Of a stretch of DNA of 64,000 nucleotides, positions 35,968-44,494 are shown piece by piece. Position numbers and translations under genes: made by a program. The notes beneath the pieces were generated by a model, which saw nothing but the letters and a program-made list of their open reading frames with translations, was not told where the DNA came from and did not search any database. Source of the stretch: S5-A14a sp022766365 (GTDB lineage: Bacteria > Bacillota > Clostridia > Peptostreptococcales > Anaerovoracaceae); NCBI GenBank assembly GCA_050313295.1, contig JBNPLD010000002.1; one strand, written 5' to 3'. The number at the start of each line of letters is the position of its first letter. Position 1 is the stretch's first letter.

Positions 35968-36624
35968 ATGAAAAGAGATCCATTAAAGACAAATGTACTT
36001 GCTGCAAAGATCATCCCAAACGCAACTCCGGAGATGCTCAAGGATTTTGATGATATTCCCGAAAATTACAAATCACTTGCGCTTATCACTGCTGATTGCG
36101 ATGATGTTACCTACACAGCTTTAGATGAAGCAACAAAAAAAGCAGATGTAGTTGTGGCGTATGCAAAAAGTTTTTACGCCGGTGCAGCAAATGCAAACAC
36201 AAAGTTGGCAGGAGAAATTATAGGTATTCTTGCCGGTCCAAATCCTGCAGAAGTAAAAAGTGGATTGGATGCCTGTATCGATTTTATCGAAAATGAAGCA
36301 CATTTCGTATCTGCAAATGAAGATGATTCTATTTGCTATTATGCACATTGCATTTCCAGAACAGGGTCTTATCTCTCTGAAGGAGCAGGCATACCTGAGG
36401 GACAAGCTTTGGCTTACCTAATTGCACCGCCGCTTGAAGCAATGTATGGTGTTGATGCAGCACTAAAGGCAGCTGATGTCGAACTTTGCGTATTGTATGC
36501 ACCACCTTCTGAAACTAACTTCGGTGGAGCATTACTTACAGGAAGTCAGTCAGCATGCAAATCAGCTTGTGACGCATTTGCAGCTGCTGTTGAATTTGTT
36601 GCAGATAATCCAATTGCATACTAG
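35968..36624 (+). CDS. eutL: BMC shell protein EutL (tandem domain)
   Basis: 218 residues, trimeric pseudo-hexamer with two fused BMC domains and a gated central pore. Motifs: LKTNVLAAKIIPNATPEMLK, VVAYAKSFYAGAANANTKLA and the C-terminal SETNFGGALLTGSQSACKSA. Ten bases after eutC. Confidence 0.95.
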   Translation: MKRDPLKTNVLAAKIIPNATPEMLKDFDDIPENYKSLALITADCDDVTYTALDEATKKADVVVAYAKSFYAGAANANTKLAGEIIGILAGPNPAEVKSGLDACIDFIENEAHFVSANEDDSICYYAHCISRTGSYLSEGAGIPEGQALAYLIAPPLEAMYGVDAALKAADVELCVLYAPPSETNFGGALLTGSQSACKSACDAFAAAVEFVADNPIAY

Positions 36625-36722
36625 AGGATATGTGTGAAGACTTTTTATAATATGCACATTTGCTAAAGAATATAAGTAAAATCGGAAATACAATAAAGCA
36701 ATTAAGAAATAGGAGGAAAGAA

Positions 36723-37010
36723 ATGGCTAATTTGCAAGCACTGGGAATGATTGAAACTAAGGGACTGGTCGGATCTATTGAAGCAGCCGATGCCATGGTT
36801 AAGGCTGCAAACGTATCCCTGATAGGAAAGGTACATGTTGGAGGCGGACTTGTAACGGTTATGGTAAGAGGAGATGTAGGAGCGGTAAAGGCAGCAGTAG
36901 ATGCCGGAGCAGCTGCAGCAGAGAGGGTTGGAGAGCTTATCTCAATTCATGTAATCCCAAGACCACATTCTGATGTTGAGATGATTCTCCCTAAAGTTGA
37001 GGCACAGTAA
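36723..37010 (+). CDS. eutM: BMC-H shell protein EutM, copy 1
   Basis: 95-residue single BMC domain (ALGMIETKGLVGSIEAADAM, KVHVGGGLVTVMVRGDVGAV). Makes the main hexagonal tiles of the shell. ATG at 36723 follows TAGGAGGAAAG. Residues 1-90 are identical to the second copy at 37680-37961; only the last few residues differ. Confidence 0.96.
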   Translation: MANLQALGMIETKGLVGSIEAADAMVKAANVSLIGKVHVGGGLVTVMVRGDVGAVKAAVDAGAAAAERVGELISIHVIPRPHSDVEMILPKVEAQ

Positions 37011-37032
37011 TAGGGGCTGATAGGAGAAACAT

Positions 37033-37629
37033 ATGGAAGCACTGGGAATGATTGAAGTCTATGGAAGAATAGGCGCAATTGAAGGTCTTGATAGCGCTCT
37101 TAAAGGTGCAAATGTTTCCCTCGTGAATATGATAAGAGTCGGCGGAGGATTGACGGCGGTATTCGTTGAAGGTGATGTAGGTGCTGTCAAAGCATCTATT
37201 GACGCAGCCTCTGCAGCGGCAGAAAGGGTAGGACAGCTGGTGTCACAACATGTGATTCCAAGGCCTGATCCATCAGTTCGTGCCATGCTGGAAATGGACT
37301 CGGATCCCGAGTTGATATCCGGCAACAACGGTAATAGCACGGGGAATAAAAAGAAGGTTAAAAAATCGGAAACTTCAACTGGAGATGTTCAAGCAGAAAA
37401 CGAGAAGAAGAATATAACCAAACCTGCAAAAATAGAACACGAATCTGAACAACGAGATGCGGACAATTTGACAAAGGAAAAAGTCATTGCCGGCGAAAGA
37501 GATTTTGAATCTATGACAGTTGGGGAACTCAGGAATCTTGCCAGAACCTACGAAGAATTCCCGCTATCAAAAACAGACATCAAGTTTGCGAAAAAAAATG
37601 AGCTGATTAAGGCACTTCAAGGTAATTAG
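37033..37629 (+). CDS. BMC-H protein with Rho-N/SAP-like C-terminal tail (EutK-like)
   Basis: 198 residues. Residues 1-90 are a BMC-H domain (LGMIEVYGRIGAIEGLDSAL, IRVGGGLTAVFVEGDVGAV). A polar linker of about 70 residues follows, Lys/Glu/Asn-rich. The last 38 residues (FESMTVGELRNLARTYEEFP...KKNELIKALQ) resemble the Rho N-terminal or SAP helix-extended-helix fold, which binds nucleic acid. E. coli EutK also joins a BMC domain to a C-terminal nucleic-acid-binding-like fold, but of winged-helix type. The gene lies between the two eutM copies. Function of the tail is inference. Confidence 0.85.
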   Translation: MEALGMIEVYGRIGAIEGLDSALKGANVSLVNMIRVGGGLTAVFVEGDVGAVKASIDAASAAAERVGQLVSQHVIPRPDPSVRAMLEMDSDPELISGNNGNSTGNKKKVKKSETSTGDVQAENEKKNITKPAKIEHESEQRDADNLTKEKVIAGERDFESMTVGELRNLARTYEEFPLSKTDIKFAKKNELIKALQGN

Positions 37630-37679
37630 ATAATTATCCGTTAAAATTTAATTTATTAATCCGAAAGAGAGGAAATGAA

Positions 37680-37961
37680 ATGGCAAATTTACAAGCACTA
37701 GGAATGATTGAAACTAAGGGACTGGTTGGTTCTATTGAAGCAGCCGATGCCATGGTAAAGGCCGCAAATGTATCACTGATAGGAAAGGTACATGTCGGAG
37801 GCGGACTTGTAACGGTTATGGTAAGAGGAGATGTAGGAGCTGTAAAGGCAGCAGTAGATGCCGGAGCGGCTGCGGCAGAAAGAGTTGGAGAGCTTATCTC
37901 AATTCATGTAATCCCAAGACCACATTCTGATGTTGAGATGATTCTTCCTACAATTGAGTAA
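37680..37961 (+). CDS. eutM: BMC-H shell protein EutM, copy 2
   Basis: 93 residues, identical to copy 1 over residues 1-90 yet differing at about 16 synonymous positions, ending PTIE instead of PKVEAQ. Same role as shell hexamer. AGAGAGGAAATGAA supplies a weaker ribosome site than for copy 1. Confidence 0.95.
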   Translation: MANLQALGMIETKGLVGSIEAADAMVKAANVSLIGKVHVGGGLVTVMVRGDVGAVKAAVDAGAAAAERVGELISIHVIPRPHSDVEMILPTIE

Positions 37962-37985
37962 GATAGAAATAAGGAGGTGGTATAG

Positions 37986-38795
37986 TTGAAAGTTATCACC
38001 GAAGCTCTTGTAAGGGACGAACTTAAGACTGCCAGACCTGAGGTTTATTACATACCCGAGGGAAAACTGCTATCTCCGGCCGCAAGGGAATATCTGCAGA
38101 GTATGCAAATCGAAATTGACTTTGAGAAAAATCGAAGCACAGGAGCGACCCGAAGGGACCATAGCTCGGAGAAAGAACCTTCTGACGTGGAGAAAAATAC
38201 ACCAAATATCTCTAAGGAAGAATCCTGCTCGGCGCCCAAGTATGTAGACTACGAAACCGGTGCAGGCTATGTTTCTAAACCTGAGCATATGACGCAGCTC
38301 TACTCCAATAAATTGGTTGATAAATGTCATCCCAGAATCAAATACAGGGGCAAAATTGACAGCTTGGAGGCACTGATAATCAATGCGCAATGTATCATAA
38401 AGGCAAACGGCGGCTCACAACTGATAATAGATGATCTTGATAATATTCTGGAAGTTGTTGGAAATCTAATGAGGTGCGAGGTACTGGACGAGCCGGTCAC
38501 TAACGAATATATTCTTGGATTTGATCATGCTGAGCTTAGAGAACGGTCACATTTTCCTATGAAGTATTACAAGATCAAGCAGCTGTTGCTTCCAAATTAC
38601 AATATGGGTATTGAACATGCACAGCTAAATATGATAAGGGCCGCGGTCAGAGAATGTGAGGTTCTCGCTGTAGACGCATTCAGACAGAGCCGAGCAATGG
38701 ATAGAAGTGACGTCATTGAAGAACTCAATAGATTATCAAGTGCTTTGCATATAATGATGTGCAAAAACCTCGCCGGAGAATATGAACAGAAATAA
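37986..38795 (+). CDS. eutT: Cobalamin adenosyltransferase EutT
   Basis: 269 residues. Makes AdoCbl from ATP and reduced cobalamin for EutBC. A leading module (VITEALVRDELKTARPEVYY ... LLSPAAREYL), a polar linker, and the adenosyltransferase helical domain with LYSNKLVDKCHPRIKYRGKI and the RSHFPMKYYKIKQLLLPNYN region. TTG start with AAGGAGGTGG, a very strong site. Confidence 0.9.
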   Translation: MKVITEALVRDELKTARPEVYYIPEGKLLSPAAREYLQSMQIEIDFEKNRSTGATRRDHSSEKEPSDVEKNTPNISKEESCSAPKYVDYETGAGYVSKPEHMTQLYSNKLVDKCHPRIKYRGKIDSLEALIINAQCIIKANGGSQLIIDDLDNILEVVGNLMRCEVLDEPVTNEYILGFDHAELRERSHFPMKYYKIKQLLLPNYNMGIEHAQLNMIRAAVRECEVLAVDAFRQSRAMDRSDVIEELNRLSSALHIMMCKNLAGEYEQK

Positions 38796-38818
38796 TTCTA
38801 AAGAAAGGAGACAGCTGA

Positions 38819-39562
38819 TTGAATAAGGACAAATTTGTTGAAGAAATCCTAAGAAGAGTTATTGTTGAAATAGAAAAGATAGAATCGCAGGAAAATTCAA
38901 GGGATTCTTCCCTATTCGGCAAATCTGCAAAGGAAAAAGGAAATTGCGTCGACATTGAAGGGAAGCCCATATTAGTTTTACCTTCGGAACAGTGCAATAG
39001 CTGTCTCAACTCACTGATCAATAGAGATGATTTGAAGGAAAAGATTGCTGTATATGATAAAGTGGGAAACTGTACCGATGTTGCAAGATACCGTGAGGTG
39101 ATTATTTGTACTCTCAGTAATATGGAGTTGAGTAAACTATCAGCAGGCTTTTGCGACAGCCCAAGGTTGGAACTTGTAGAGAAGGCTATAATGGCAGGAA
39201 TCAATATACATATTGTCAAGGAAGGTATAGGGTTTGTGTCCGGAGGGAAAAACGCTCCATGGACCTTTTTAAGGGGATATAAGCAAAAGCTTGATACCGT
39301 CAGAAGTTGGGGCGTAAATATTGCATCTATGAGAGAAATTGTAAAATCTCTTGAAGGTGAATATGGCAAGGTGGATTCCAAAGGAGATGCTTGCGTCGGT
39401 TCTAACAGAATAAATAAGAGATTCGTAACGCAAAGAGATATTGAAAAAATATATTTAGCAGGTTACAACGAGGCTCTGATATCATCAGATAGCAAGTTAA
39501 CCGATATCGCCAAGGAGTATGCTGAGAAAAATAATATAGCTTTTAAAATTGAGAATAAGTAA
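38819..39562 (+). CDS. Uncharacterised Eut-cluster protein
   Basis: 247 residues. Similar proteins recur in Firmicutes eut clusters next to eutT/eutN; no function is established. The N-terminal helix NKDKFVEEILRRVIVEIEKI looks like an encapsulation peptide, and a polar linker then leads to a compact alpha/beta part with a CxxC (EQCNSCLN), a PILVLPSE strand and KAIMAGINIHIVKEGIGF-like segment (EKAIMAGINIHIVKEGIGFV). An enzyme or cofactor-handling protein inside the shell is plausible. TTG start behind AAAGGAG. Confidence 0.75.
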   Translation: MNKDKFVEEILRRVIVEIEKIESQENSRDSSLFGKSAKEKGNCVDIEGKPILVLPSEQCNSCLNSLINRDDLKEKIAVYDKVGNCTDVARYREVIICTLSNMELSKLSAGFCDSPRLELVEKAIMAGINIHIVKEGIGFVSGGKNAPWTFLRGYKQKLDTVRSWGVNIASMREIVKSLEGEYGKVDSKGDACVGSNRINKRFVTQRDIEKIYLAGYNEALISSDSKLTDIAKEYAEKNNIAFKIENK

Positions 39563-39573
39563 TAGGGGGATTA

Positions 39574-39858
39574 ATGTTAATTGGTACAGTGGTTGGATCG
39601 ATATGGGCAACACAAAAGTCACAGACTCTCAACTCATATAAGCTTCTTGAAGTTTCTGTCGTAGATAGAGGAGAGGAAAAAATCTTTGTTGCTGCAGACA
39701 CTCTTGGAGCAGGTATAGGGGAGAGAGTTATCCTTGTGGGAGGAAGTGGAGCCAGGATTTCCGAGCAGCCTAGCAATATCCCCCTTGATCTCACCATCAT
39801 TGCTATAATTGACGACAATAATAACGACGAAACAAGAAACATTAAACGAAAGGAATAG
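39574..39858 (+). CDS. eutN: BMC vertex protein EutN, copy 1
   Basis: 94-residue EutN/CcmL domain (GTVVGSIWATQKSQTLNSYK, DTLGAGIGERVILVGGSGAR) that forms pentamers capping shell vertices. GGGGG ribosome site. Confidence 0.95.
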   Translation: MLIGTVVGSIWATQKSQTLNSYKLLEVSVVDRGEEKIFVAADTLGAGIGERVILVGGSGARISEQPSNIPLDLTIIAIIDDNNNDETRNIKRKE

Positions 39859-39861
39859 AGT

Positions 39862-41091
39862 ATGTTTCAGGAACTAATAGATAATATTACTAATACTTCC
39901 GTATTCACTGAAAGCATATCAGACTGGATTAGCAATATTTCCATTAACTCGGTGATCATATTTATTATGATGATTTTCATGATCATTGGGGCTATCGATA
40001 AGATGAGAGGAAATAAACTGGGATACGGAGAACAGTTTGAAGAGGGATTCAATGCTATGGGGCCATTGGCTATTGCCATGGCAGGAGTTGTAGCTGCAGC
40101 TCCGGTACTTGCTATTATTTTGAGACCTGTCATCGCTCCGATTTATGAGCTTGTAGGTGCTGATACTTCGATGTTTGCAACTACACTTTTGGCTTGTGAT
40201 ATGGGTGGTTATCCACTGGCGATGCAGCTTGCAGCAAATGAGAATATAGGTAACTTCGCAGGGCTGATACTCGGAACGATGATGGGGCCTACGATTGTAT
40301 TTACAATACCTGTAGCTTTGAGCATTATCAAAAAAGAAGATAGAAGCTATCTAGGAGCAGGTATTCTGGCAGGCTTAATCACGATACCTATCGGGTGTAT
40401 CGTTGGCGGTCTTGTTATGAATCTGACGCCTTATAAGATCAGTATAGGAACCATTTTGGTTAATTTGATTCCTGTTATAGTAATTGCTGCACTTATTGTT
40501 GCAGGACTTTGGTTCATACCGCAAAAGATGATTAACGGTTTCAATAAGTTCGGTACCGGCGTAACAATAGTTATAACTTTCTTTACTGCCGTTGCAGTCT
40601 TTGAGTATACCACCGGAATCAAGTTCCCGTTGATGAATATCATGGTTGAGCCTGACGCTGACGGAGCAATTCCATTGGAATCCGGGCTTCTGGTTTGTGG
40701 ACAGATTGCTGTTGTTTTGATCGGTGCGTTCCCTATGGTCAAGTGGATAACCAAAACATTCGGAAAGCAACTTGAACACATAGGGGGAAAACTTGGTATG
40801 AATGAGGCAGGTTCCGCCGGCCTTATAGCTAACCTTGCTAATAATATTGCAATGTTCAATATCATGGGTGAGATGAATCCAAAGGGAAAACTTCTCAACG
40901 TTGCATTTGCAGTTTCGGCAGCCTTTGTTTTCGGTGACCACCTGGGATTTACAGCAGGTGTTAATCATGAGATGATATTTCCTGTAATAGTAGGCAAGCT
41001 CACAGCAGGTATTACGGCTCTGATTCTCGCCAATATCTTGGCTCCTACACTGTTGGCAAAGGTCGAAGCAGCTAAAACTGCTGATGAATAA
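39862..41091 (+). CDS. eutH: Ethanolamine permease EutH
   Basis: 409 residues, about ten to eleven membrane helices. Typical segments: MRGNKLGYGEQFEEGFNAMG, LLACDMGGYPLAMQLAANEN, GTMMGPTIVFTIPVAL and FGDHLGFTAGVNHEMIFPVI. Imports ethanolamine, important at acid pH where it is charged. Three bases after eutN. Confidence 0.95.
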   Translation: MFQELIDNITNTSVFTESISDWISNISINSVIIFIMMIFMIIGAIDKMRGNKLGYGEQFEEGFNAMGPLAIAMAGVVAAAPVLAIILRPVIAPIYELVGADTSMFATTLLACDMGGYPLAMQLAANENIGNFAGLILGTMMGPTIVFTIPVALSIIKKEDRSYLGAGILAGLITIPIGCIVGGLVMNLTPYKISIGTILVNLIPVIVIAALIVAGLWFIPQKMINGFNKFGTGVTIVITFFTAVAVFEYTTGIKFPLMNIMVEPDADGAIPLESGLLVCGQIAVVLIGAFPMVKWITKTFGKQLEHIGGKLGMNEAGSAGLIANLANNIAMFNIMGEMNPKGKLLNVAFAVSAAFVFGDHLGFTAGVNHEMIFPVIVGKLTAGITALILANILAPTLLAKVEAAKTADE

Positions 41092-41127
41092 GAACCTAAG
41101 ATTATGAATCTTGGCAAGGAGATAAAG

Positions 41128-41568
41128 ATGGAAATTAGCGAAAAATTACTCCGTGAGATTATTGAGAAGGTCGTGGAAGAAACCGTCAAAAGAAAAAACG
41201 GCGAAGACTTTGAAAAAGAAGTGGATAAGAGCGGCATTCTGGTTGTAAGGCCATCGACTGTTAAGTGTGAACCATTTGCAGGGGCCAAAGGAGTTTATCT
41301 TAAAGATATCGTGACCTTGGACGAGGCTCCCAGGATGGGTGCCGGAATAATGGAACTCGATCATACAAGTTTTGAATGGACATTAACATATGATGAATAC
41401 GACTATGTGATAGATGGGGTGCTTGAGATAGAAATCGATGGAAGAGTAGTCAAAGGTGAACCGGGAGATATCATATATATTCCAAAAGGAAGTCATATTC
41501 ACTTCCAGACACCTACAACTGCCAGATACGCTTATTTTGTATATCCTGCAGATTGGCAGAGCGTTTAA
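41128..41568 (+). CDS. eutQ: EutQ cupin, probable acetate kinase
   Basis: 146 residues. An N-terminal helix (MEISEKLLREIIEKVVEETV) of encapsulation-peptide type, then a cupin (MGAGIMELDHTSFEWTLTYD, VKGEPGDIIYIPKGSHIHFQ). Matches the C-terminal cupin half of E. coli EutQ (233 residues), for which acetate kinase activity has been reported. AAGGAG lies 7 bp before the ATG at 41128, preferred over the ATG at 41104. The matching N-terminal half is a separate gene at 45113. Confidence 0.9.
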   Translation: MEISEKLLREIIEKVVEETVKRKNGEDFEKEVDKSGILVVRPSTVKCEPFAGAKGVYLKDIVTLDEAPRMGAGIMELDHTSFEWTLTYDEYDYVIDGVLEIEIDGRVVKGEPGDIIYIPKGSHIHFQTPTTARYAYFVYPADWQSV

Positions 41569-41654
41569 ATTTCATTAAAATGAGATAATTAACATTGGAT
41601 TTTAGAAGTTAGAGACAGGCTATATTAGCTGTAATATATGTAGTCTATGTTGTC

Positions 41655-41705
41655 AGGAGGTATGGAATGAATACCTGCCTCCGGACAACTAAATTTGAAA
41701 GATAA
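41655..41705 (+). promoter_or_regulatory. Hairpin with hidden ribosome site before eutJ
   Basis: GTTGTC-AGGAGGTAT (41649-41663) can pair with ATACCTGCCTCC-GGACAAC (41671-41689), folding up an AGGAGG. That AGGAGG would serve a 12-codon frame (41667-41705, starting MNTCLRTTK) ending 15 bp before the eutJ ATG, which itself has no Shine-Dalgarno. Coupled translation through a leader peptide is possible. No T tract follows, so it is not a terminator. Confidence 0.4.
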
Positions 41706-41720
41706 AAGATATTTTACCAG

Positions 41721-42566
41721 ATGGCTAAGAATGAAAAATTATTTATAGATTGCAATGAGTTTGTAAGGGACTTTGAAAAAGTAATTAAGGTACCTGTTAA
41801 ATCAAAGTCAGCAAACTATTACACAGGAGTTGATTTGGGTACAGCCTGTGTAGTTTTGGCAGTATTAGATGAAAATCAAACACCTGTTGCGGGAGCATTC
41901 AAGTATGCCGATGTTGTTAGAGATGGAATGGTAGTGGATTACATGGGTGCTGTCAGACTTGTCCGTGAAATGAAAGAATCGATAGAAGAAAAACTTGAAA
42001 CTGAGCTTGTATATGCAGCAGCGGCAATCCCACCGGGCACTGACATGCTGGATGGAGGAGCTGTTAAAAATGTCGTAGAGGCAGCAGGTTTTCAAGTAAC
42101 TGCACTCCCGGACGAACCAACTGCCGCAAATAATTTGTTAAAAATAAAAAACGGAGCGGTTGTGGACATAGGCGGCGGAACTACAGGAGTATCGATTTTC
42201 AAAGACGGCAAGGTAGTTTTTGTGGATGACGAGCCTACCGGTGGCACGCATTTTTCCCTTGTAATATCAGGCGCCTGCAAAATGCCTTACAATGAGGCGG
42301 ATGAATACAAGATGGATAGCAAGAATCATAAAGAGATTTTTCCTGTTGTGAAACCGGTAATCGATAAGATCTCCACAATAATTAAGAAAATCATCAAAGA
42401 TTATGATGTCCACCGCATTTATTTAGTCGGGGGAAGTTCATGCCTGACAGGTATTGAGGAAGTTGTGGAAACTAATCTTGGTATCCCAACTTTCAAACCT
42501 GACAATCCGCTTTTTATAACTCCACTGGGAATTGCACTGGCCTGCACCGGTGAAGATGAGGAATAG
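41721..42566 (+). CDS. eutJ: EutJ, actin/Hsp70-like chaperone
   Basis: 281 residues with an actin-like ATPase core: YYTGVDLGTACVVLAVLDEN and VVDIGGGTTGVSIFKDGKVV phosphate loops, LVGGSSCLTGIEEVV adenosine motif. Related to Hsp70/MreB; its job in the organelle is not settled. Two Gly-rich motifs intact, so ATP binding is likely. Lacks its own strong ribosome site. Confidence 0.92.
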   Translation: MAKNEKLFIDCNEFVRDFEKVIKVPVKSKSANYYTGVDLGTACVVLAVLDENQTPVAGAFKYADVVRDGMVVDYMGAVRLVREMKESIEEKLETELVYAAAAIPPGTDMLDGGAVKNVVEAAGFQVTALPDEPTAANNLLKIKNGAVVDIGGGTTGVSIFKDGKVVFVDDEPTGGTHFSLVISGACKMPYNEADEYKMDSKNHKEIFPVVKPVIDKISTIIKKIIKDYDVHRIYLVGGSSCLTGIEEVVETNLGIPTFKPDNPLFITPLGIALACTGEDEE

Positions 42567-42575
42567 GAGCCGGAA

Positions 42576-42905
42576 ATGGATTTAAGAATTATAAAGTCCC
42601 CTTCGCAGGGAACAAAAGATCTGCTAAAACGGCGAATGGGTTTTTATGGAAAAGATTCAGGGGATTTTGTTGATATGGCAGATGCTGTGGGTCTGGTTCA
42701 AGGTAAAATGATTGACATGGTTTGTGCCTCTGATATAGCGGAAAAAGCTTCCGGTGTGGAAGTTTATGATGTAAAGGGGCTATGCCCGCAGCACATGACA
42801 CTTTTAGCTATATTTGGAGATACCTCTTCTGTAAAGGCCGCTATGAGTGAGATTGAAGATAAAGTGAAAGAAGGGACATACAGTGATTACAGGGAAACTT
42901 ATTGA
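42576..42905 (+). CDS. BMC shell protein, EutS/PduU/CutR-like
   Basis: 109 residues. An N-terminal strand region (LRIIKSPSQGTKDLLKRRMG) precedes a BMC core (ADAVGLVQGKMIDMVCASDI ... MTLLAIFGDTSSVKAAMSEI), an arrangement like EutS and PduU and closest in feel to CutR-type proteins of choline compartments. A second protein of this class besides EutS. Its end overlaps the following EutN-like gene by 23 bp. Confidence 0.85.
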   Translation: MDLRIIKSPSQGTKDLLKRRMGFYGKDSGDFVDMADAVGLVQGKMIDMVCASDIAEKASGVEVYDVKGLCPQHMTLLAIFGDTSSVKAAMSEIEDKVKEGTYSDYRETY

Positions 42906-43149
42906 CAATATCTGGGCAACCAGAAAGGCAGAATCTCTGAAAGGATATAAGCTGATGCTCGCTGAGATAATTGGCGGGAGAGATGCGGGAAAACAGATGG
43001 TAGTTATAGATACTATCAGTGCCGGTATAGGAGATAGAGTTATCATTACTACAGGTTCTTCCGCCAGAAAGATGCTGGAGAGCGACAATATACCTGTAGA
43101 CGCAGTAGTCGTCGGAATAATAGATGAAGATTGTGATGTAGTTAAGTAG
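42883..43149 (+). CDS. BMC vertex protein EutN/PduN, copy 2
   Basis: 88-residue EutN/CcmL pentamer protein (GKLIDNIWATRKAESLKGYK, DTISAGIGDRVIITTGSSAR). Only moderately similar to copy 1 at 39574, so not a recent duplicate. GTG start, overlapping the upstream shell gene by 23 bp, with GAAGGGA as ribosome site. Confidence 0.93.
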   Translation: MITGKLIDNIWATRKAESLKGYKLMLAEIIGGRDAGKQMVVIDTISAGIGDRVIITTGSSARKMLESDNIPVDAVVVGIIDEDCDVVK

Positions 43150-43164
43150 ACAGAGGGTGAGTAA

Positions 43165-44493
43165 ATGGAGTTAATTGACAAAATAAAAGAAGCCGGCATT
43201 ATAGGTGCAGGAGGAGCGGGGTTTCCTACTCATGCCAAGTTGGCATCTAAGGCTGAATACATCCTACTTAACGGAGCTGAGTGTGAGCCTCTTTTGAGGG
43301 TCGATCAACAGCTTATGGAGTTTCATGGCAAGGAAATAATTGGAGGCCTCTATCTGGCAGGTAAAGCTGTCGGTGCAAAAGAGGCAATCATAGGAATAAA
43401 GACGAAGCACAAGAAAGTTATAGAAATATTAAATAAAAATATAGAAGAACTTGATCTCCGGGGTAAAGTTTCGGTTAAACCAATTCCTGATGTTTATCCT
43501 GCAGGAGATGAACAGGTTCTGGTATATGAGTTGACAGGGAGAATTGTCCCGGAAACAGGTATTCCGATCATGGTTGGATGTGTAGTGATCAACAGTGAAA
43601 CTGCGCTTAATATCTTCAATGTGACTCAAGGTCAGTCAGTGACAATGAAGTATGTCACCATAGCCGGCGATGTTCCGAATCCGATAACCGTGAAAGTACC
43701 GGTGGGAACACCGATTAAATCCCTGTTGAATATGGCAGGAGTTACGGATTTTTCCGTGTATTCCGTCATCGATGGCGGCCCTATGATGGGTCCGCTTCTG
43801 AAGGACACGGAGGGCTATGTTACAAGAAAGACAAAAGGGCTTGTGGTACTTGAGTCTGAGCATCCGCTTATAAAAAAGAAAGAAGTCACTGTTAAGAGTG
43901 CAAAGATGCTGAATACATCGGCCTGTGAACAGTGTAGATTGTGTACCGACCTATGTCCAAGACATTTACTCGGACATAGTACACAACCTCATAAGATGGT
44001 CAGAGCCATGGGGTTTGACTTGGTCCCTGATGAGGAAAAAACCATAGCCTTTACTTGTTGCAGCTGCAACCTGTGTGAGTATTTCTCTTGCCCTGCAGGT
44101 ATCAAACCTAAGATGGCAAACACATATTATTCAGGACTTTTGAGAGATATGGGTATCAAACACAAACCTAAAGAAGAATACAAAGTCAGAAAAAACAGAG
44201 ATTTCAGACTTATCCCCAGCAAGAGACTTATGGCAAGACTCGGTATACTGAAATTTGAGCAACCGGCACCTTTACAAGACGGAGTTGCAATCAATCCCGA
44301 GAGAGTGGGAATATCACTGAGAGATTTTGTGGGTGCGCCGGCGGTTGCTAAAGTTTCTAAGGGAGATAAAGTAACTGAAGGACAAGTGATAGGAGAATCA
44401 CCGGGAGATGCACTTGGCACTAAAGTGCATGCAAGCATAGATGGAATAGTAGATTCTATTGAAGATGACAAAATAATCATAAGGAGGGCGTAA
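43165..44493 (+). CDS. PduS-like cobalamin reductase (RnfC-like, SLBB, two 4Fe-4S)
   Basis: 442 residues. FMN-binding RnfC-like start (AGIIGAGGAGFPTHAKLASK, NGAECEPLLRVDQ), SLBB domain (about 170-225) and two 4Fe-4S motifs, CEQCRLCTDLCP (from Cys254) and CCSCNLCEYFSCP (from Cys298). PduS reduces cobalamin for adenosylation in the 1,2-propanediol organelle; here it would feed EutT or regenerate damaged B12. It starts 15 bp after the EutN-like gene. Confidence 0.92.
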   Translation: MELIDKIKEAGIIGAGGAGFPTHAKLASKAEYILLNGAECEPLLRVDQQLMEFHGKEIIGGLYLAGKAVGAKEAIIGIKTKHKKVIEILNKNIEELDLRGKVSVKPIPDVYPAGDEQVLVYELTGRIVPETGIPIMVGCVVINSETALNIFNVTQGQSVTMKYVTIAGDVPNPITVKVPVGTPIKSLLNMAGVTDFSVYSVIDGGPMMGPLLKDTEGYVTRKTKGLVVLESEHPLIKKKEVTVKSAKMLNTSACEQCRLCTDLCPRHLLGHSTQPHKMVRAMGFDLVPDEEKTIAFTCCSCNLCEYFSCPAGIKPKMANTYYSGLLRDMGIKHKPKEEYKVRKNRDFRLIPSKRLMARLGILKFEQPAPLQDGVAINPERVGISLRDFVGAPAVAKVSKGDKVTEGQVIGESPGDALGTKVHASIDGIVDSIEDDKIIIRRA

Positions 44494-44494
44494 G

